This document shows, piece by piece, positions 33,934 through 44,040 of a stretch of 64,000 bases of DNA. Origin of the DNA: Euglena gracilis (Eukaryota > Euglenida > Euglenophyceae > Euglenales). The notes under the pieces were generated by a model. The model did not search any database. It worked only from the letters and a program-made list of their open reading frames with translations, and was not told the origin of the DNA. A program made the translations under genes and the position numbers. The stretch spans positions 70,894,150 through 70,958,149 of the forward strand of contig CP154954.1 of NCBI GenBank assembly GCA_039621445.1, given 5' to 3'. Each line of letters begins with the position of its first letter. The stretch's first letter is position 1.

Positions 33934-35066
33934 AGAGGGGGGGGTTTCGGGGGGGTGGTAAGCTTCGCTCTTACTCTAAAGAGATAAGAGCTCAGCGACC
34001 AGGGTGTGTGACGTAGAGCTGAGCTCTTTGGGGGACCATTCCGGCCCGGCCGGCCGGCGGAAAAACGCTCATTTTCAGCTCAAAAACATATTTTCAGTGT
34101 ACTGGAGGATAAAAAACATGGTTTTAGGAAAAAAAAAAATTTCGATATTTTTCGACTTTTTTGACCCGGTTTTGACCCAAAATCAATGGGTTGGCGGCCC
34201 AAAAAGGGGCCCTGGCGGTTCGAAAAACGCTCATTTTCAGCTCAAAAACACTTTTTCCGGGTCCGGGAGGCCAAAAAACATGGTTTTGGGCGAAAAAAAA
34301 TTTCGATTTTTTTCGACTTTTTTGACCCGGGTTTGACCCAAAGTCAATGGGTTGGCGAACCAAAACGGGGCGCTGGCGGGTCGAAAAACGCTCATTTTCT
34401 GCCCAAAAACACTTTTTCCGGGTCCGGGAGGCCAAAAAACATGGTTTTGGGCGAAAAAAATTTTTTCGATTTTTTTCGACTTTTTGGCCCGAAAACGGCT
34501 AAGTCGGACAGTGGGAAAAGTGTACGAAACGGCCATTTGGGCCGAAAAATGGCCATATCTCGGGCTAGGCGGGGAGTTGGCCCAAACTGCGAATACCGGT
34601 GGATAGGGCGTCCCAAAGTTGTGGAATGAGGTACTCTTTAGTTTTTCTCAACTCCCCAGCGTTTTCGAGATATTTTGAATTTTTCGATTTTTTGACCCCA
34701 AAAATGACCCCTTTTGCCGGTCCAACAAAATTTCTTTGGAAAAAAAACGGTACGCAACTTTTTTGCTCGGGCCAGATCTCCGGCCTGGCGCGGAGTTGCG
34801 GGCAAAGTGAGGGCTCTGGACAAACTAGGGATCCTCTCCTAACCTATAGGCTATTAACTTTGGGGGCCCGGAAATCGGGTCACATCGATAATCCTCGGGT
34901 GTCTTTGCCTACTCAGGGGGGGGTTTGGGGGGGGGGTGGGGGGTCGTGGGGGGGGGGGGGGGGGGGGGGTTTTCGGGGGGGTGGTAAGCTTCGCTCTTAC
35001 TCTAAAGAGATAAGAGCTCAGCGACCCAGGGTGTGACGTAGAGCTGAGCTCTTTGGGAGACCACCC

Positions 35067-35275
35067 CAGCCCGTCGCGCGGTCGCCCGGCGCCCCGCCGG
35101 CGCCCGGCCCGGCGCACGCCCCGTCGGCCCGCCTGCGGCCCGGCGGCCCGGCGTCCGGCGGGCCCGATCGTGCGGCCCTGGTCGGCCCTTCGGCGGTTGC
35201 GGCCGGCGGCCCGGCGGTGGCCCGGCGGCCCGGCCATCAGCCGGGTCCCGGGCCCGGCTGGGGTCGAAAAACGCT
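35067..35275. other. Very GC-rich insertion in array B
   Basis: About 200 bp of almost pure G/C built from GGCCCGGCGG- and CGCCCGGC-type words, with no A/T runs, replace the first monomer of this unit. Neighbouring sequence is normal satellite. Arg/Ala/Gly-rich open frames on both strands follow from the composition. The origin is unclear: expanded simple repeat or foreign insert. Confidence 0.7.
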
Positions 35276-35514
35276 AAATTTCGGCTCAAAAACAGTTTTA
35301 CAGGGTCATGGAAGCCAAAAAACATTGTTCTGGCCAAAAAATTTTCTTCGATTTTTCGACTTTTTTGGCCCGGTTTTGACCCCAAAGTCAATGGGTTGGT
35401 GGCCCAAAATCGGGCGCACACGGGTCGAAAAACGCTCATGTTTGGCTCGAAAACACGTTTTTCTGGTCCGGGAGGTCAAAAATCATGGTTTTTGGCAAAA
35501 AAATTTTTTCGACT

Positions 35515-35945
35515 CATTTGACGACCGAACGCCCTATCGATCGGTATGCGCGGTTTGGGACAACTCCTCGCCTAGCCCGAAAAACGGCCTTTTGGGGGTT
35601 TTGGGCCAGTTTGGCCAGTTTTCTGGCCATTTCGGGGCCGAAACCGTAAATGGCCGTTCTCGGCTACAGGAGTTGGAACCCAAACCAGGGGGTCAATCAT
35701 TAGTTTTAGGGGGGGTTTTGACCGTTTTTTGGGGTTCCGGGGGTCTGGTTTGCGCTTTTTGGCCAGTTTTGGGTATTCGGGGACCCCTGCAGGCGCCCTG
35801 AGGGCGGCTGGGCGAGGGGGGTCGGGAGGCAGGTCGGGACCCAAAATTTTGAAAAAATTTTTTTCGCTCAAAAACACTTTTTTTCACTTCAGAACATCAA
35901 AAAAAGTGTTTTTGAGCGAAAAAAAATTTTCCGACCCCGAACCCC
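35515..35945 (-). repeat. Inverted segment within array B
   Basis: This stretch reads as the reverse complement of the normal unit. It starts CATTTGACGACC, then shows the dyad-module arm as CAACTCCTCGCCTAGCCCGA and ATTAGTTTTAGGGGGGG, and ends with the 20-bp hairpin whose loop is also inverted. Normal orientation resumes at about 35950 (AGACCCCGGGAACCCC). Confidence 0.85.
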
Positions 35946-36985
35946 CCCCGCCCTCGCGCCCCAGACCCCGGGAACCCCAAACGGTCAAACCCCCCCAACC
36001 CCGGTCCCCCCCCCCTAACCTGATTGACCCCCTGGTTTGGGTCCCAACTCCTCGTCTAGCCCGAGATACGGCCAATTTACGGTTTCGGGCCCCGAAATGG
36101 CCAGAACTGGCAAAACTGGCCCAAAACCCCCAAAACGGCCATATCTCGGGCTAGGCGAGGAGTTGTCCCAAACCGCGCATACCGATCGATAGGGCGTTCC
36201 AAGGTCGTCAAATGAGGTCGCCATCACTTTTCCTCAACTCCGCAGCGTTTTCGAGATATTTTGAATTTTTCGATTTTTGGACCCCAGCCCGGCCGCCCTC
36301 GAACCCCCGCAGGGGTCCCCGAATACCCAAAAATGGCCCAAAATCGCACAACCAGACCCCGGGAACCCCAAAAAACGGTCAAACCCCCCCCCTAAACCTA
36401 ATGATTGACCCCCTGGTTTGGGTTCCAACTCCTCGTCTAGCCCGAGATATGGGCAAATTACGGTTTCGGGCCCCGAACGGGCCCGAAATGGCCAGAACTG
36501 GCCAAACTGGCCCAAAACCCCAAAACGGCCGTATCTCGGGCTAGGCGAGGAGTCGGCCCAAACCGCGCATACCGATCGATCGGGCGTTCCAACGTCGTCA
36601 AATAAGGTCGCCATCACTTTTCCTCAACTCCGCAGCGTTTTCGAGATATTTTGAATTTTTCGATTTTTGGACCCCCCAAAAACCTGCAATTTCCCCGAAA
36701 AAAAAAACGGTACGCAACTTTTTTGCTCGGGCCCGATCTCCGAACTGGCGGGGAGTTGGGGCTATTGCGGGGGTGCTTGAGCAACCTGGGACCGTCTCCT
36801 AACCTATAGGATATTCATTTTGGGGACCCGGAAATTTGGTCATATCGATAATCCGCGGGACTCCCTGCCTACCCAGGGGGGGGGGGGCGGGGGGGGGCGG
36901 GGGGGGTCAGGGGGGGGGGGCCCAAACCGGGGTGGTAAGCTTCGCTCTTACTCTAAAGAGATAAGAGCTCAGCGACCCCCCCATA

Positions 36986-37249
36986 CCCGCCCCCCCCCCT
37001 TGTCGTACGACCACCACTCATTTACGACCACCCCCCGGTCACAGGTTGCAGGTCATGGGGGTGTTATGACCCCCCCCCCCCGGTCACAGGTTGCAGATTG
37101 CGAAAATTTTAACACCACCTTACCTACGACCACCCCCGCATTTACGACCACCCCCCGGTCACAGGTTGCAGGTTATGGGGGTGTTATGACCCCCCCCCCT
37201 AGTCACAGGTAGCAGGAACCCGGTCGTACGACAAGGGGGGGGGGGCGGG
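36986..37249. mobile_element. TA-flanked TIR element, CCCGCCCC...TTGTCGTACGACC ends
   Basis: Inverted ends of about 26 bp combine CCCGCCCCCCCC and TTGTCGTACGACC. TA flanks both sides (36984-36985 and 37250-37251). The interior carries three GGTCACAGGTTGCAG repeats and GACCACCCCC blocks. The element abuts the last terminal block of array B, so it marks the array's right edge. Confidence 0.85.
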
Positions 37250-37365
37250 TAATTGTCGGGAGGGGGGGGACAATTAGGGGAGGGTACCGGGGTACCCATC
37301 CTATGGACATGTGGGGTAAATTGAATTACCCCCCCCTAATTGTCACCCCCCCCCTAATTGTCACC
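37241..37365. repeat. Fold-back of GACAATTAGGGG/CCCCTAATTGTC units
   Basis: AATTGTCGGGAGGGGGGGG and GACAATTAGGGG on the left pair with two CCCCCCCTAATTGTCACC units on the right. It directly follows, and slightly overlaps, the element at 36986-37249. Confidence 0.6.
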
Positions 37366-37404
37366 AGGGGGGCAAAACGCTCCCTAGGGGGTGCCATGTA
37401 GGGG

Positions 37405-37512
37405 GGGTGACGTTAGTCGGCCGACTACCCCCCCCCTGTCTTGCTGACTAGCTACCGACCAAGCCAAGTCGGCCGACTAGTCGGCTGACTACCCACTACC
37501 TCCCCCAGTCTA
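37405..37512. repeat. Arm fragment of the long-TIR element family
   Basis: Contains GTTAGTCGGCCGACTA, CTAGCTACCGACCAAGCC and CCCCCAGTCTACG, matching the right arm of 7643-9358 in the same order. No matching left arm is nearby. Confidence 0.65.
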
Positions 37513-37670
37513 CGTCATTGCGTCCTCCTGCGGGGGAGGTACAATGTGTCAAGAAATGTGTTTAGGCCAAGGGTTAGGGGCGCCCAAGGACCGCGGCGCC
37601 GTTGCCATTTCTGCCTGTAGTGCATGGGTGCCAAGTGTTCGACTCGTCTTTTGCTCTGCATGCCTTTCAA

Positions 37671-37767
37671 CTCCCCCCATTGTGTACCCCCCCCATTGTG
37701 TACCCCCCCATTATGTACCTCCCCAGTTTTGGTCTCCTGGGGGGAGGTACATAATGAGGGGGCATGG
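37671..37767. mobile_element. CCATGC-polyC family, left-truncated copy
   Basis: Three CCCCCCATTGTGTAC units, then GGAGGTACATAATGAGG and the right end GGGGGCATGG followed by TA (37768-37769). The left terminus is missing. Confidence 0.5.
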
Positions 37768-37949
37768 TAACAAAACACTTGTGCTGCCGAGGTGTGTTGG
37801 GGGCCAATCCCTTTTGTTTTTCAACTTCTGGACACAGTGAGTGGAACATATGCAAGCATTTTGTTGTCCTGCGTGATAAAAAGTTCAGTTGACCTCAAGC
37901 GTGACAACTTTTTCAAAAACCTTGAATGACCCCCCCCCCCATATGTACA

Positions 37950-38090
37950 TTAGACTGTTGAGTCGACCGACTAGTCGGCCAAATCAACAATAGAATCGGC
38001 GGACTCAACAATTGAGTCAGCCGACTAGTCGTATGACACAATTGTTGACGGACCAATCAGTCTCAACTGAAGTCGACTCAACAGGACTCC
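37950..38090. repeat. GAGTCGACCGACTAGTCGG-type palindromic repeats
   Basis: Several overlapping dyads (TTGAGTC, CCGACTAGTCGG, GACTCAACA) resemble the palindromic core of the long-TIR family, but with A/T substitutions. Confidence 0.5.
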
Positions 38091-38149
38091 CCCTCAGGCA
38101 AAAAAATGACCTTAAAACGTTTAAACCTTAAAACGAGGCAAGGATGGCC

Positions 38150-38290
38150 AAAACGCGCAAAATAACAAAATCCCCTTGTGTGTGCGAGGCAAGGATGGCC
38201 TTCAGTCCCCTCCCAGGGGGGGTTCTCCCCCTACCCCCCCCCCCGGCCAAAGTAACAAAATCCCCTTGTGTGCCCGAAACACGCACCGTA
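38150..38290 (+). repeat. Direct repeat AACAAAATCCCCTTGTGTG, two copies
   Basis: Copies at about 38165 and 38252, separated by C-rich DNA. The phrase AACAAAATCCC also occurs in the long-TIR element (8800-8965). Confidence 0.55.
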
Positions 38291-38439
38291 ATGAACTTAG
38301 TCGGCCAAAATGTAAAGTGCCAAAAAGTGTCCAAAATGGTTTGCCGAGATGTGGCAATCCTGTCTGAGCAGTTTTTGGGGGTATTGACCTGAATTTGGAG
38401 TAATTTTGTGCAATAAATCCCTTTGACAATTTTTGGGGA

Positions 38440-38835
38440 AATTAGAAAATAAGAACATCATGAAATGTGGCTGAAACCTGAGGCCATCTGCTGATTGCCC
38501 TTGAGAAGAGCTTTCAATCCATGGGTAACATGGCAAGGGAACAGTGGAATTTGGAATTTGCAATAAGGGCCGGAACGTGCGATCGGCAATTTTCAGAGCC
38601 CTAAGAAATGTGGCTGAGCTCTGTGGGCATCGTTCGAAAGGTCTTTCTCGAGCTTTCGATTGATATGCTGTATGGTGCCTGACGGGTGGGATTTCTCAAA
38701 TTAATATGTCAAATTCTGGAATATACGATCGCTGAAAATAAGTGCTGTGTGCATTGTGGCCGAATTCTGTGGCCATCTGTCGAAAGCCCCTGAGAAGAGC
38801 TTTCGATCAAGGGGCAACATGGAAGCAAATATGTG
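38440..38835 (+). repeat. Degenerate tandem repeat, about 130-140-bp unit
   Basis: Three diverged units share AATGTGGCTGA(A/G), then CTGTGG(C/G)CATC, GAGAAGAGCTTTC(A/G)ATC and a GGCAACATGG-like end. Open frames across them are not conserved between units. Confidence 0.6.
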
Positions 38836-38904
38836 AAAACTTGAATCGGTGGGATTTTTTTCTTGGGGGGGGGGGCTTAAAAATAAACACATGGGGGGTA
38901 AAGA

Positions 38905-39150
38905 CTGTGTTGGGCGGTCGGATCGACTCGGTCAGTTCGACCGCCAAAGTTGACTCGACTGCCCGTGCCCAAATGGAGCGAGTCGATTCGACTAGTCGGG
39001 CCGACAAGTCGGCCCGACCGCCCAATCGACTTGTGCCCATTCCTTGACAGACGCCCCAACTAGCTACCGACCAGGCCTAATCGGCCGACCAATTGGGTAG
39101 TCAGCCGACTAGTCGGCCGACTACACCCCCCCCCCAAGTCTACCGTCTGG
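38905..39150. repeat. GTCGACTCGACT-rich palindromic stretch and long-TIR arm fragment
   Basis: The left half has GTCGGATCGACTCGGTC-type dyads. The right half (39055-39150) repeats the arm CTAGCTACCGACCAGGCC to CCCAAGTCTACCGT known from 9250-9346. Confidence 0.6.
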
Positions 39151-39177
39151 GGCTCCTCAGGAGGCAAATAATGGACA

Positions 39178-39206
39178 TTAGGGTTTGGGTTAGGGTTTGG
39201 GTTAGG
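39178..39206 (+). repeat. Short interstitial telomere-like tract
   Basis: TTAGGGTTTGGGTTAGGG with one more GTTTGGGTTAGGG unit. Too short and degenerate to be a chromosome end. Confidence 0.7.
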
Positions 39207-39482
39207 GGGGGGGGGCAAAATGGGGGGGGGCATGGCCCTCGAGAAGTTGAGAAACAAACAAAAGGGGCTTTTTTATTTTGGGGCCTTCAGACAGTTGAGA
39301 AACAAAAGGGATTGGCCCAGCGGTGTTGCAATTTTGGGGCCCTCGCATCGTTAGCGACTTTTTTTGGACTCCGTTTTTCGCTTTTTAAATTTTGACAATG
39401 TTGTTTTTTAATAATAATAAAAACACCCACGACGATTTGCACCGGAAAAAAATTTGAATCCACATTCTTGGGAACTTCTGTA

Positions 39483-39592
39483 GGGCTGGATTGAGGTTGA
39501 GGTTTGCAAAAAAAAAAACTCAACCTCAACGTTGACAACCTCAACCTCAACCTCAACCTCCACCTCAATGTAACCTCAATGTCCAAAATTCA
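39483..39592. repeat. Simple-sequence fold-back with GGGCTGGAT end (TTGAGG type)
   Basis: GGGCTGGATTGAGGTTGAGG, an A-run, then AACCTCAACCTCAACCTC units. Member of the CAGGGCTGGAT family. Confidence 0.65.
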
Positions 39593-39944
39593 AAAAAAGA
39601 GTGGGGGAGCACACGGCCGGCCAACGGCTGGCCGACGGCGTGACGGCAGCCGGGTCCTGTAGTTAAGCTTATTTTGGGCAGCAAATGCCTAATTTGGTGT
39701 GTAGTCCCAAATCTTGAGAGGCAAATTTCTAATTTAGTGTGCCAATTCCAAATTTTGAGGGGCAACTTCCTAATTTAATGTGTAATACTCCTAATTTTGA
39801 GTGGCAAATGCCTGATTTTGGTGTGAAATACTGAAATTTGAGTGGTAATCCCAAATCTGGTGTGCCAATGTCAAATTTTGAGTGGTAAATTCCTAATTAA
39901 TGGGGGAGCACGCCGTCGGCCAGGCGTCGGCCAGCCGCCCAGCC

Positions 39945-40100
39945 GTCGGCCAGCCGTGTGACTCACAGGAAAATGAGGTTAGCCACATCCTTGTGGTGGT
40001 GAACCTCAATAATCTCCCTTCAAGGTCATGTTTATTGTTGATGAAGGTTGCATTTTGAGGTTGCATTTGGGTCTTTTTGCATTTTTTGTACATTTTGGCA
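39945..40100 (+). repeat. 165-bp dispersed duplicate, copy 1
   Basis: Runs from CAGCCGTGTGACTCACAGGA through TTGTGGTGGTGAACCTCAA to GGTCTTTTTGCATTTTTT. Copy 2 is at about 43318-43465 in the same orientation, with about 10 percent differences by eye. Confidence 0.85.
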
Positions 40101-40394
40101 GTTTTGGAATTCCTTGGCCAATTTCAACCAGTTTGGTCCAAGACGAACCATAGGGCGAAAATGGTTGATTTCTCGGATGAACGGTTCAAAATTGCCCAAA
40201 ATAGGCATTGGTCATTCAAAATTAGGGTTTTACTACTCAAAAATTAGGATTTTGCACACCGTTAGGATGTGCTCAAAAGGAATATGCATCACAATTCACC
40301 CGCCGGAATTTTATGGGTTGGCATTTATCCATCAAAGGTACCCTCACCTTTGGCGCCTTTGGCGCCGAAGGAAAACGGCCACTTTGAAGTGGGG

Positions 40395-40800
40395 CAGGGT
40401 TCGATATAAGGAGAGGAGGGGGGGGGGGTGGTCCGGACCCCCAATCAGGGACAGGAGGGGGGGGGGGGGTGGGGGGGACACCCCCCCCACTAAATAGTGG
40501 CGCGGTCAGGGTGACCGAAAATTTTTGACCCCCCCAATCGACCAAAAGTGCCATTTTGGGCACTTTTTGGGCAAAAATTGTCCAAAAATGCAAAAAAATT
40601 TTGGCGCGAAGCGCCGGAGGAAAAAATTGACCCTTTTTGGGGGGGTCCCGGGTACCCCCCCCAGGGTCGGTCCGGACCCCCCTTGCAGGTGGGGGGGGGG
40701 TGGGCGGGGGCCCCCCCCGGGGGGGCCAGGAGGGGGGGGGGGGGGGGGGGGGACACCCCCCCCACCTAAACCATGTACGCCCTCCTTATATCGAACCCTG
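40395..40800. mobile_element. Non-autonomous hAT-type element (MITE), family H2
   Basis: Inverted ends CAGGGTTCGATATAAGG (40395-40411) and CCTTATATCGAACCCTG (40784-40800) are flanked by an exact 8-bp duplication AAGTGGGG (40387-40394 and 40801-40808). The 406-bp interior has poly-G/poly-C tracts and a segment with GGCGCGAAGCGCC. It has no transposase. A second copy, opposite in orientation, is at 60951-61382. Confidence 0.92.
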
Positions 40801-42159
40801 AAGTGGGGGTCAACCAAATTTTGCCAAAACTTTTGGCACTTTGAGGGGGTGGTGAGGGTAGGAACCTTTCATAAATTTGGAATTTGCCACTCAAAATTAG
40901 GCATTGGCACAAATTAGGGTTACCACTCGAAATTAGGCATTTGCCACTCAAAAATAGGATTTTACACATGAAATTAGGAATTTCCTCCTCAAAATTAGGA
41001 ATTGGGAATCAAATTTAGGAATTTGCCTCTCAAAATTCGACACTGCCACACCAAATTGGGCATTCGCTGCACAAAATAAGCTTAACACGCCGTGGGCTGC
41101 CCCTTAGGAATGGACAATAATGGATAAAAAGGCTTAACTTTTGTGTGAAATGGTTTCAGGTGACCAAAAATTGCCCAACGTGGCCCCTATTGTAGAATTT
41201 GAAGTCAATTTAAAAGAAACGCCTCAAATTAAGATTTGGTGCCCAAAATAAAGCATTTGCATACCAAATTAGGCATTAGACGATGAAATTGAGCAATTTT
41301 CACCTTGAGATATGCATTTTGCCACTCATGCCACCCAAGATTGGGCATTTTCCAAATGAAAAAAAGATTTTCTTCCCAAAATTAGGTATTTGCCAACTCA
41401 AATTCCGTTAAAAAGGAATTTGCCACTCAAAATTAGGGAGTGGCACACCAAATTAGGGATTACCTCAAATTTCTGCATTTTACACCCGAAATTCGGCATT
41501 TGCAACTCAAAATTGGGAATTTTACACATGACATCAGGAATTTGCTCCTCAAGGTTAGGAACTGCCGCACTAAATTGGAATTTGCCCCTCAAAATTTGGC
41601 ACTGGAACACCAAATTAGGTATTTGCTACCCAAAATCACCTAAATAACTTGACCCGGCTTCCGTCACGCCGTCGGCTAGCCGTCGGCCAGCTGTCAAATC
41701 CAATTTTTGGGAAGGGAAATGCCGAATTTTGGCAAACTTCAAGTTTTAGGTGGCAAGTGCCTATTTTGGGGTAAAATCCAAATTTTCGATGGAAAATGCC
41801 TTTTTTTGGGTGCCAACTCCTAATTTTCGGGGCCTAATTTGATGCAAACTCCAAAATTTGGGAAGCAAATGCCTAATTTGGGTTGGCAAATGCTAATTTG
41901 GCGCGCCGGTTCCAAAATTTGAGTGCACGCTCACAGTGAAAACCTGAATTTCAAATGGCCAAAGCGGCAATTTTTGGGGGGTTTACTCTGAACCGTTCAC
42001 TCAAAAATTCAACCATTTTCAATCATTATGGGTTCGTTTGGGGCCATTTTCTGCCACTTTATAGCACACGGGACAGTAATTGTGCCTTTGGGGTGAAAAT
42101 CCGGGTGAAAATCCCTCAAGATGACCATGAAATTGACCCAAATTGGACCAAATTGGTTG

Positions 42160-42362
42160 AAACCGTGTTCAGTCCACGATGTACAGCGTCGTGGAAACCC
42201 GTGTTCAGTCCCCGTGTACAGCGTCAAAAAACGAACATGTTTTTTGACACCGTACACGTGTTCAGAACACGGTTTTCCGCCAAAAAAAACTGTGTTCTGA
42301 ACACGTTTTTGACACCGTACACGTGGACGAACACGGTTTTCTGCCAGAAAACCGTGTTCACT
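42160..42362. mobile_element. Complex fold-back with ACCGTGTTCAG arms
   Basis: AACCGTGTTCAGTCCACG near the left end pairs with CGTGGACGAACACGGTT near the right. Internal copies (CGTGTTCAGAACACGG, GTGTTCTGAACACG, CACCGTACACGTG) create several alternative hairpins. No clear target duplication. Confidence 0.6.
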
Positions 42363-42473
42363 CTTAAGTTTAAAAATATGGGGGTGAATTTGGGAAAGGT
42401 GAGAGTGTTTAAACTCGACAAGGAGACTGGGACACAAAGAGCGGACAAATCACACCAGAGGGATGCTGGACCA

Positions 42474-42530
42474 GGGCTGGATATAGGTATAGGTTGGCAA
42501 AAAGACCTGTACCTATATGTGGACGGTGCA
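42474..42530. repeat. Simple-sequence fold-back with CAGGGCTGGAT end (ATAGGT type)
   Basis: CAGGGCTGGATATAGGTATAGG followed after a short loop by GACCTGTACCTATATG. Family member carrying a third type of simple repeat. Confidence 0.6.
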
Positions 42531-42779
42531 AATTATGATGGACATCGGCACATCCATCATAATTTGCACCCCGTTACAAATTCAGTTGGCTCCATGCATC
42601 GGTTGGCGTTGTGGGGGTGGACAGTCAGGAAAGCAGGGGATAGTGAGCCTCTCAGACCTCCAAACCTCCCCCCGCAACGCGACTCACCCTCGATCATAAG
42701 AATTATGGCCACAAAGGGGGAAAGAATTTGACGGGGGATGAGTTGTTTTGCAGGACATGCCTGGCGAGGTGCATTCCTC

Positions 42780-43075
42780 ATGGGAGCAGGTGCAGGAGGT
42801 ACATAATTGGGGGAGGTATATAATGGGGGGCATGTAAATTTCTTCGGGTAAGCCCTTTCTTCCAAAGATGACCAAAGGCTTGCCAGAAAAATGTCTTCCA
42901 CCAAGCACAAAGGAACATTTGGGTTCATGCAGAACGCCACCAATTTGAAATATCGTGCCCCCAACCATATAAGACCCCCCCTCAGGAGCCAAAGTCCCAG
43001 GGGGGTGACATTGGGGGGGGGGGGTTGGCGGCCTTTGGCTGGCCAGGGGGGGGGGGTCTTATTTGGGGGGCATGG
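42780..43075. mobile_element. TIR element fragments with polyC/polyG (CATGC and ATAAGACCCCCC types)
   Basis: A CCATGC-family right end (GGGGGGCATG then TA) lies at about 42826-42837. A separate pair, ATAAGACCCCCC (42969) and GGGGGGTCTTAT (to 43062), encloses about 70 bp. Another GGGGGGCATGG-TA end follows at 43064-43075. Nested or abutting insertions are likely, and exact borders are uncertain. Confidence 0.45.
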
Positions 43076-43317
43076 TACACGTTGCGCTTGCTTAGGGACC
43101 CAATGCTGGGCAAGTTCACTAATCAAATTTTTTAGTGTGGAAGCAATCTGAAAGGATTTGGTTTTTCATCCCTGAATGAAAGAGACAAACCACCACTGCT
43201 ACTGCTGTTAAATTTGGGATGCGGACAGACTTGTTTGCAGCCTCGAGATAAGGTGGGTCAATTCTCAGAATCAGAGCACAGTCAAAATGACCCCAAAGGG
43301 GGATCACGCCGTCGGCC

Positions 43318-43465
43318 AGCCGTGTGACTCACAGGAAAATGCAGTTAGCACATCCTTGTGGTGGTGAACCTCAATGATTTCCCTTCAAGGTCATGTTTAC
43401 TGCTGATGGACGTTGCACTTTGAGGTTGCATTTGGGTCTTTTTGCATTTTTTTGAACATTTTGGC
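43318..43465 (+). repeat. 165-bp dispersed duplicate, copy 2
   Basis: Matches 39945-40100 from the CACGCCGTCGGCCAGCCGTG lead-in onward. Confidence 0.85.
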
Positions 43466-43519
43466 CTCGATTCTTCCTCCCAGCCCGACAGGGGATGGAC
43501 ATTTTCTTTTGGCCATCAA

Positions 43520-43615
43520 AAGAATTGTGACATATAGGGATATAGGAGGTCAAAAAACCTATACCTATACCTATACCTATATCTCCCAATATCCCTATAT
43601 CCCTATATCCAGCCT
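43520..43615. repeat. Simple-sequence fold-back ending ATCCAGCC (GATATAGG type)
   Basis: ATATAGGGATATAGGAGG pairs with CCTATACCTATACC and CCCTATATCCCTATATCC, ending CCAGCC. Family member with a fourth simple-repeat variant. Confidence 0.6.
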
Positions 43616-43639
43616 TGGCTGGACAACACCAAGAGTCGC

Positions 43640-43963
43640 CAACAGGGAATGAAATCGGTGAGAATTCTGCCGCATGTTAACTTTGTCGTTTAAAAACAGC
43701 CCGGGGTGTGCCTTGTCCCTGGGCCCGCAGTCGGTTGCCCGCTGCCGTCCCCGCAACGCAAACCAGCCTCTCATATCATCCCCCCCAGCACCTCTCCCAG
43801 GTAGCACATCGCCTGGCGTTCCGCCAGCCGTCGCGTCCCTGCCCAGCAGGGATTCCGATTCCTTCCCTCTGACCCCTTCGTGCCCCCCTGTGCCCTTCCA
43901 GGGTACGTCACCTTGGGATGCGGTGTGTTCGCGCGCGCGTGCACACGTGCGCGCATGTGTGTG

Positions 43964-44040
<77 letters not shown>

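Larger units (their letters stand above)
17862..36980 (+). repeat. Satellite array B: about 13 composite units of 1.0-2.0 kb
   Basis: Each unit ends or begins with the same block (GTGGTAAGCTTCGCTCTTAC, then TCTAAAGAGATAAGAGCTCA). The blocks are at 19002, 20751, 21954, 23146, 24899, 26768 (diverged), 28764, 29726, 31347, 32375, 33955, 34981 and 36932. Within a unit the order is: terminal block; one to four about 165-bp monomers (TCGAAAAACGCTC type); a hairpin in some units; dyad modules with ATATCTCGGGC and GGGGAGTTG; a segment with CCCCGGGAACCCC and CTAAACCTAAT; a CTAACCTATAGG segment; then a poly-G tract. Unit length varies with the number of monomers and modules. Open frames of up to 214 codons here shift register with the repeat and are not genes. 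Confidence 0.95.
39655..41945. repeat. Degenerate AATTTTGAGTGGCAAATGCC minisatellite in opposing blocks
   Basis: Units of about 35-40 bp (CTAATTT, GTGTGCCAAT, CAAATTTTGAG, GGCAAATGC) run one way at 39655-39900, the opposite way at about 40860-41640 (GCCACTCAAAATTAGG type) and back again at 41700-41940. CACGCCGTCGGCCAGCCGT-like words mark the block edges. The array is interrupted by the hAT element at 40395-40800 and by a duplicated 165-bp segment. Nothing coding. Confidence 0.75.

Noticed and set aside
39178-39206. Chromosome end
   Set aside because: Only a few degenerate TTAGGG-like units with unrelated sequence on both sides.
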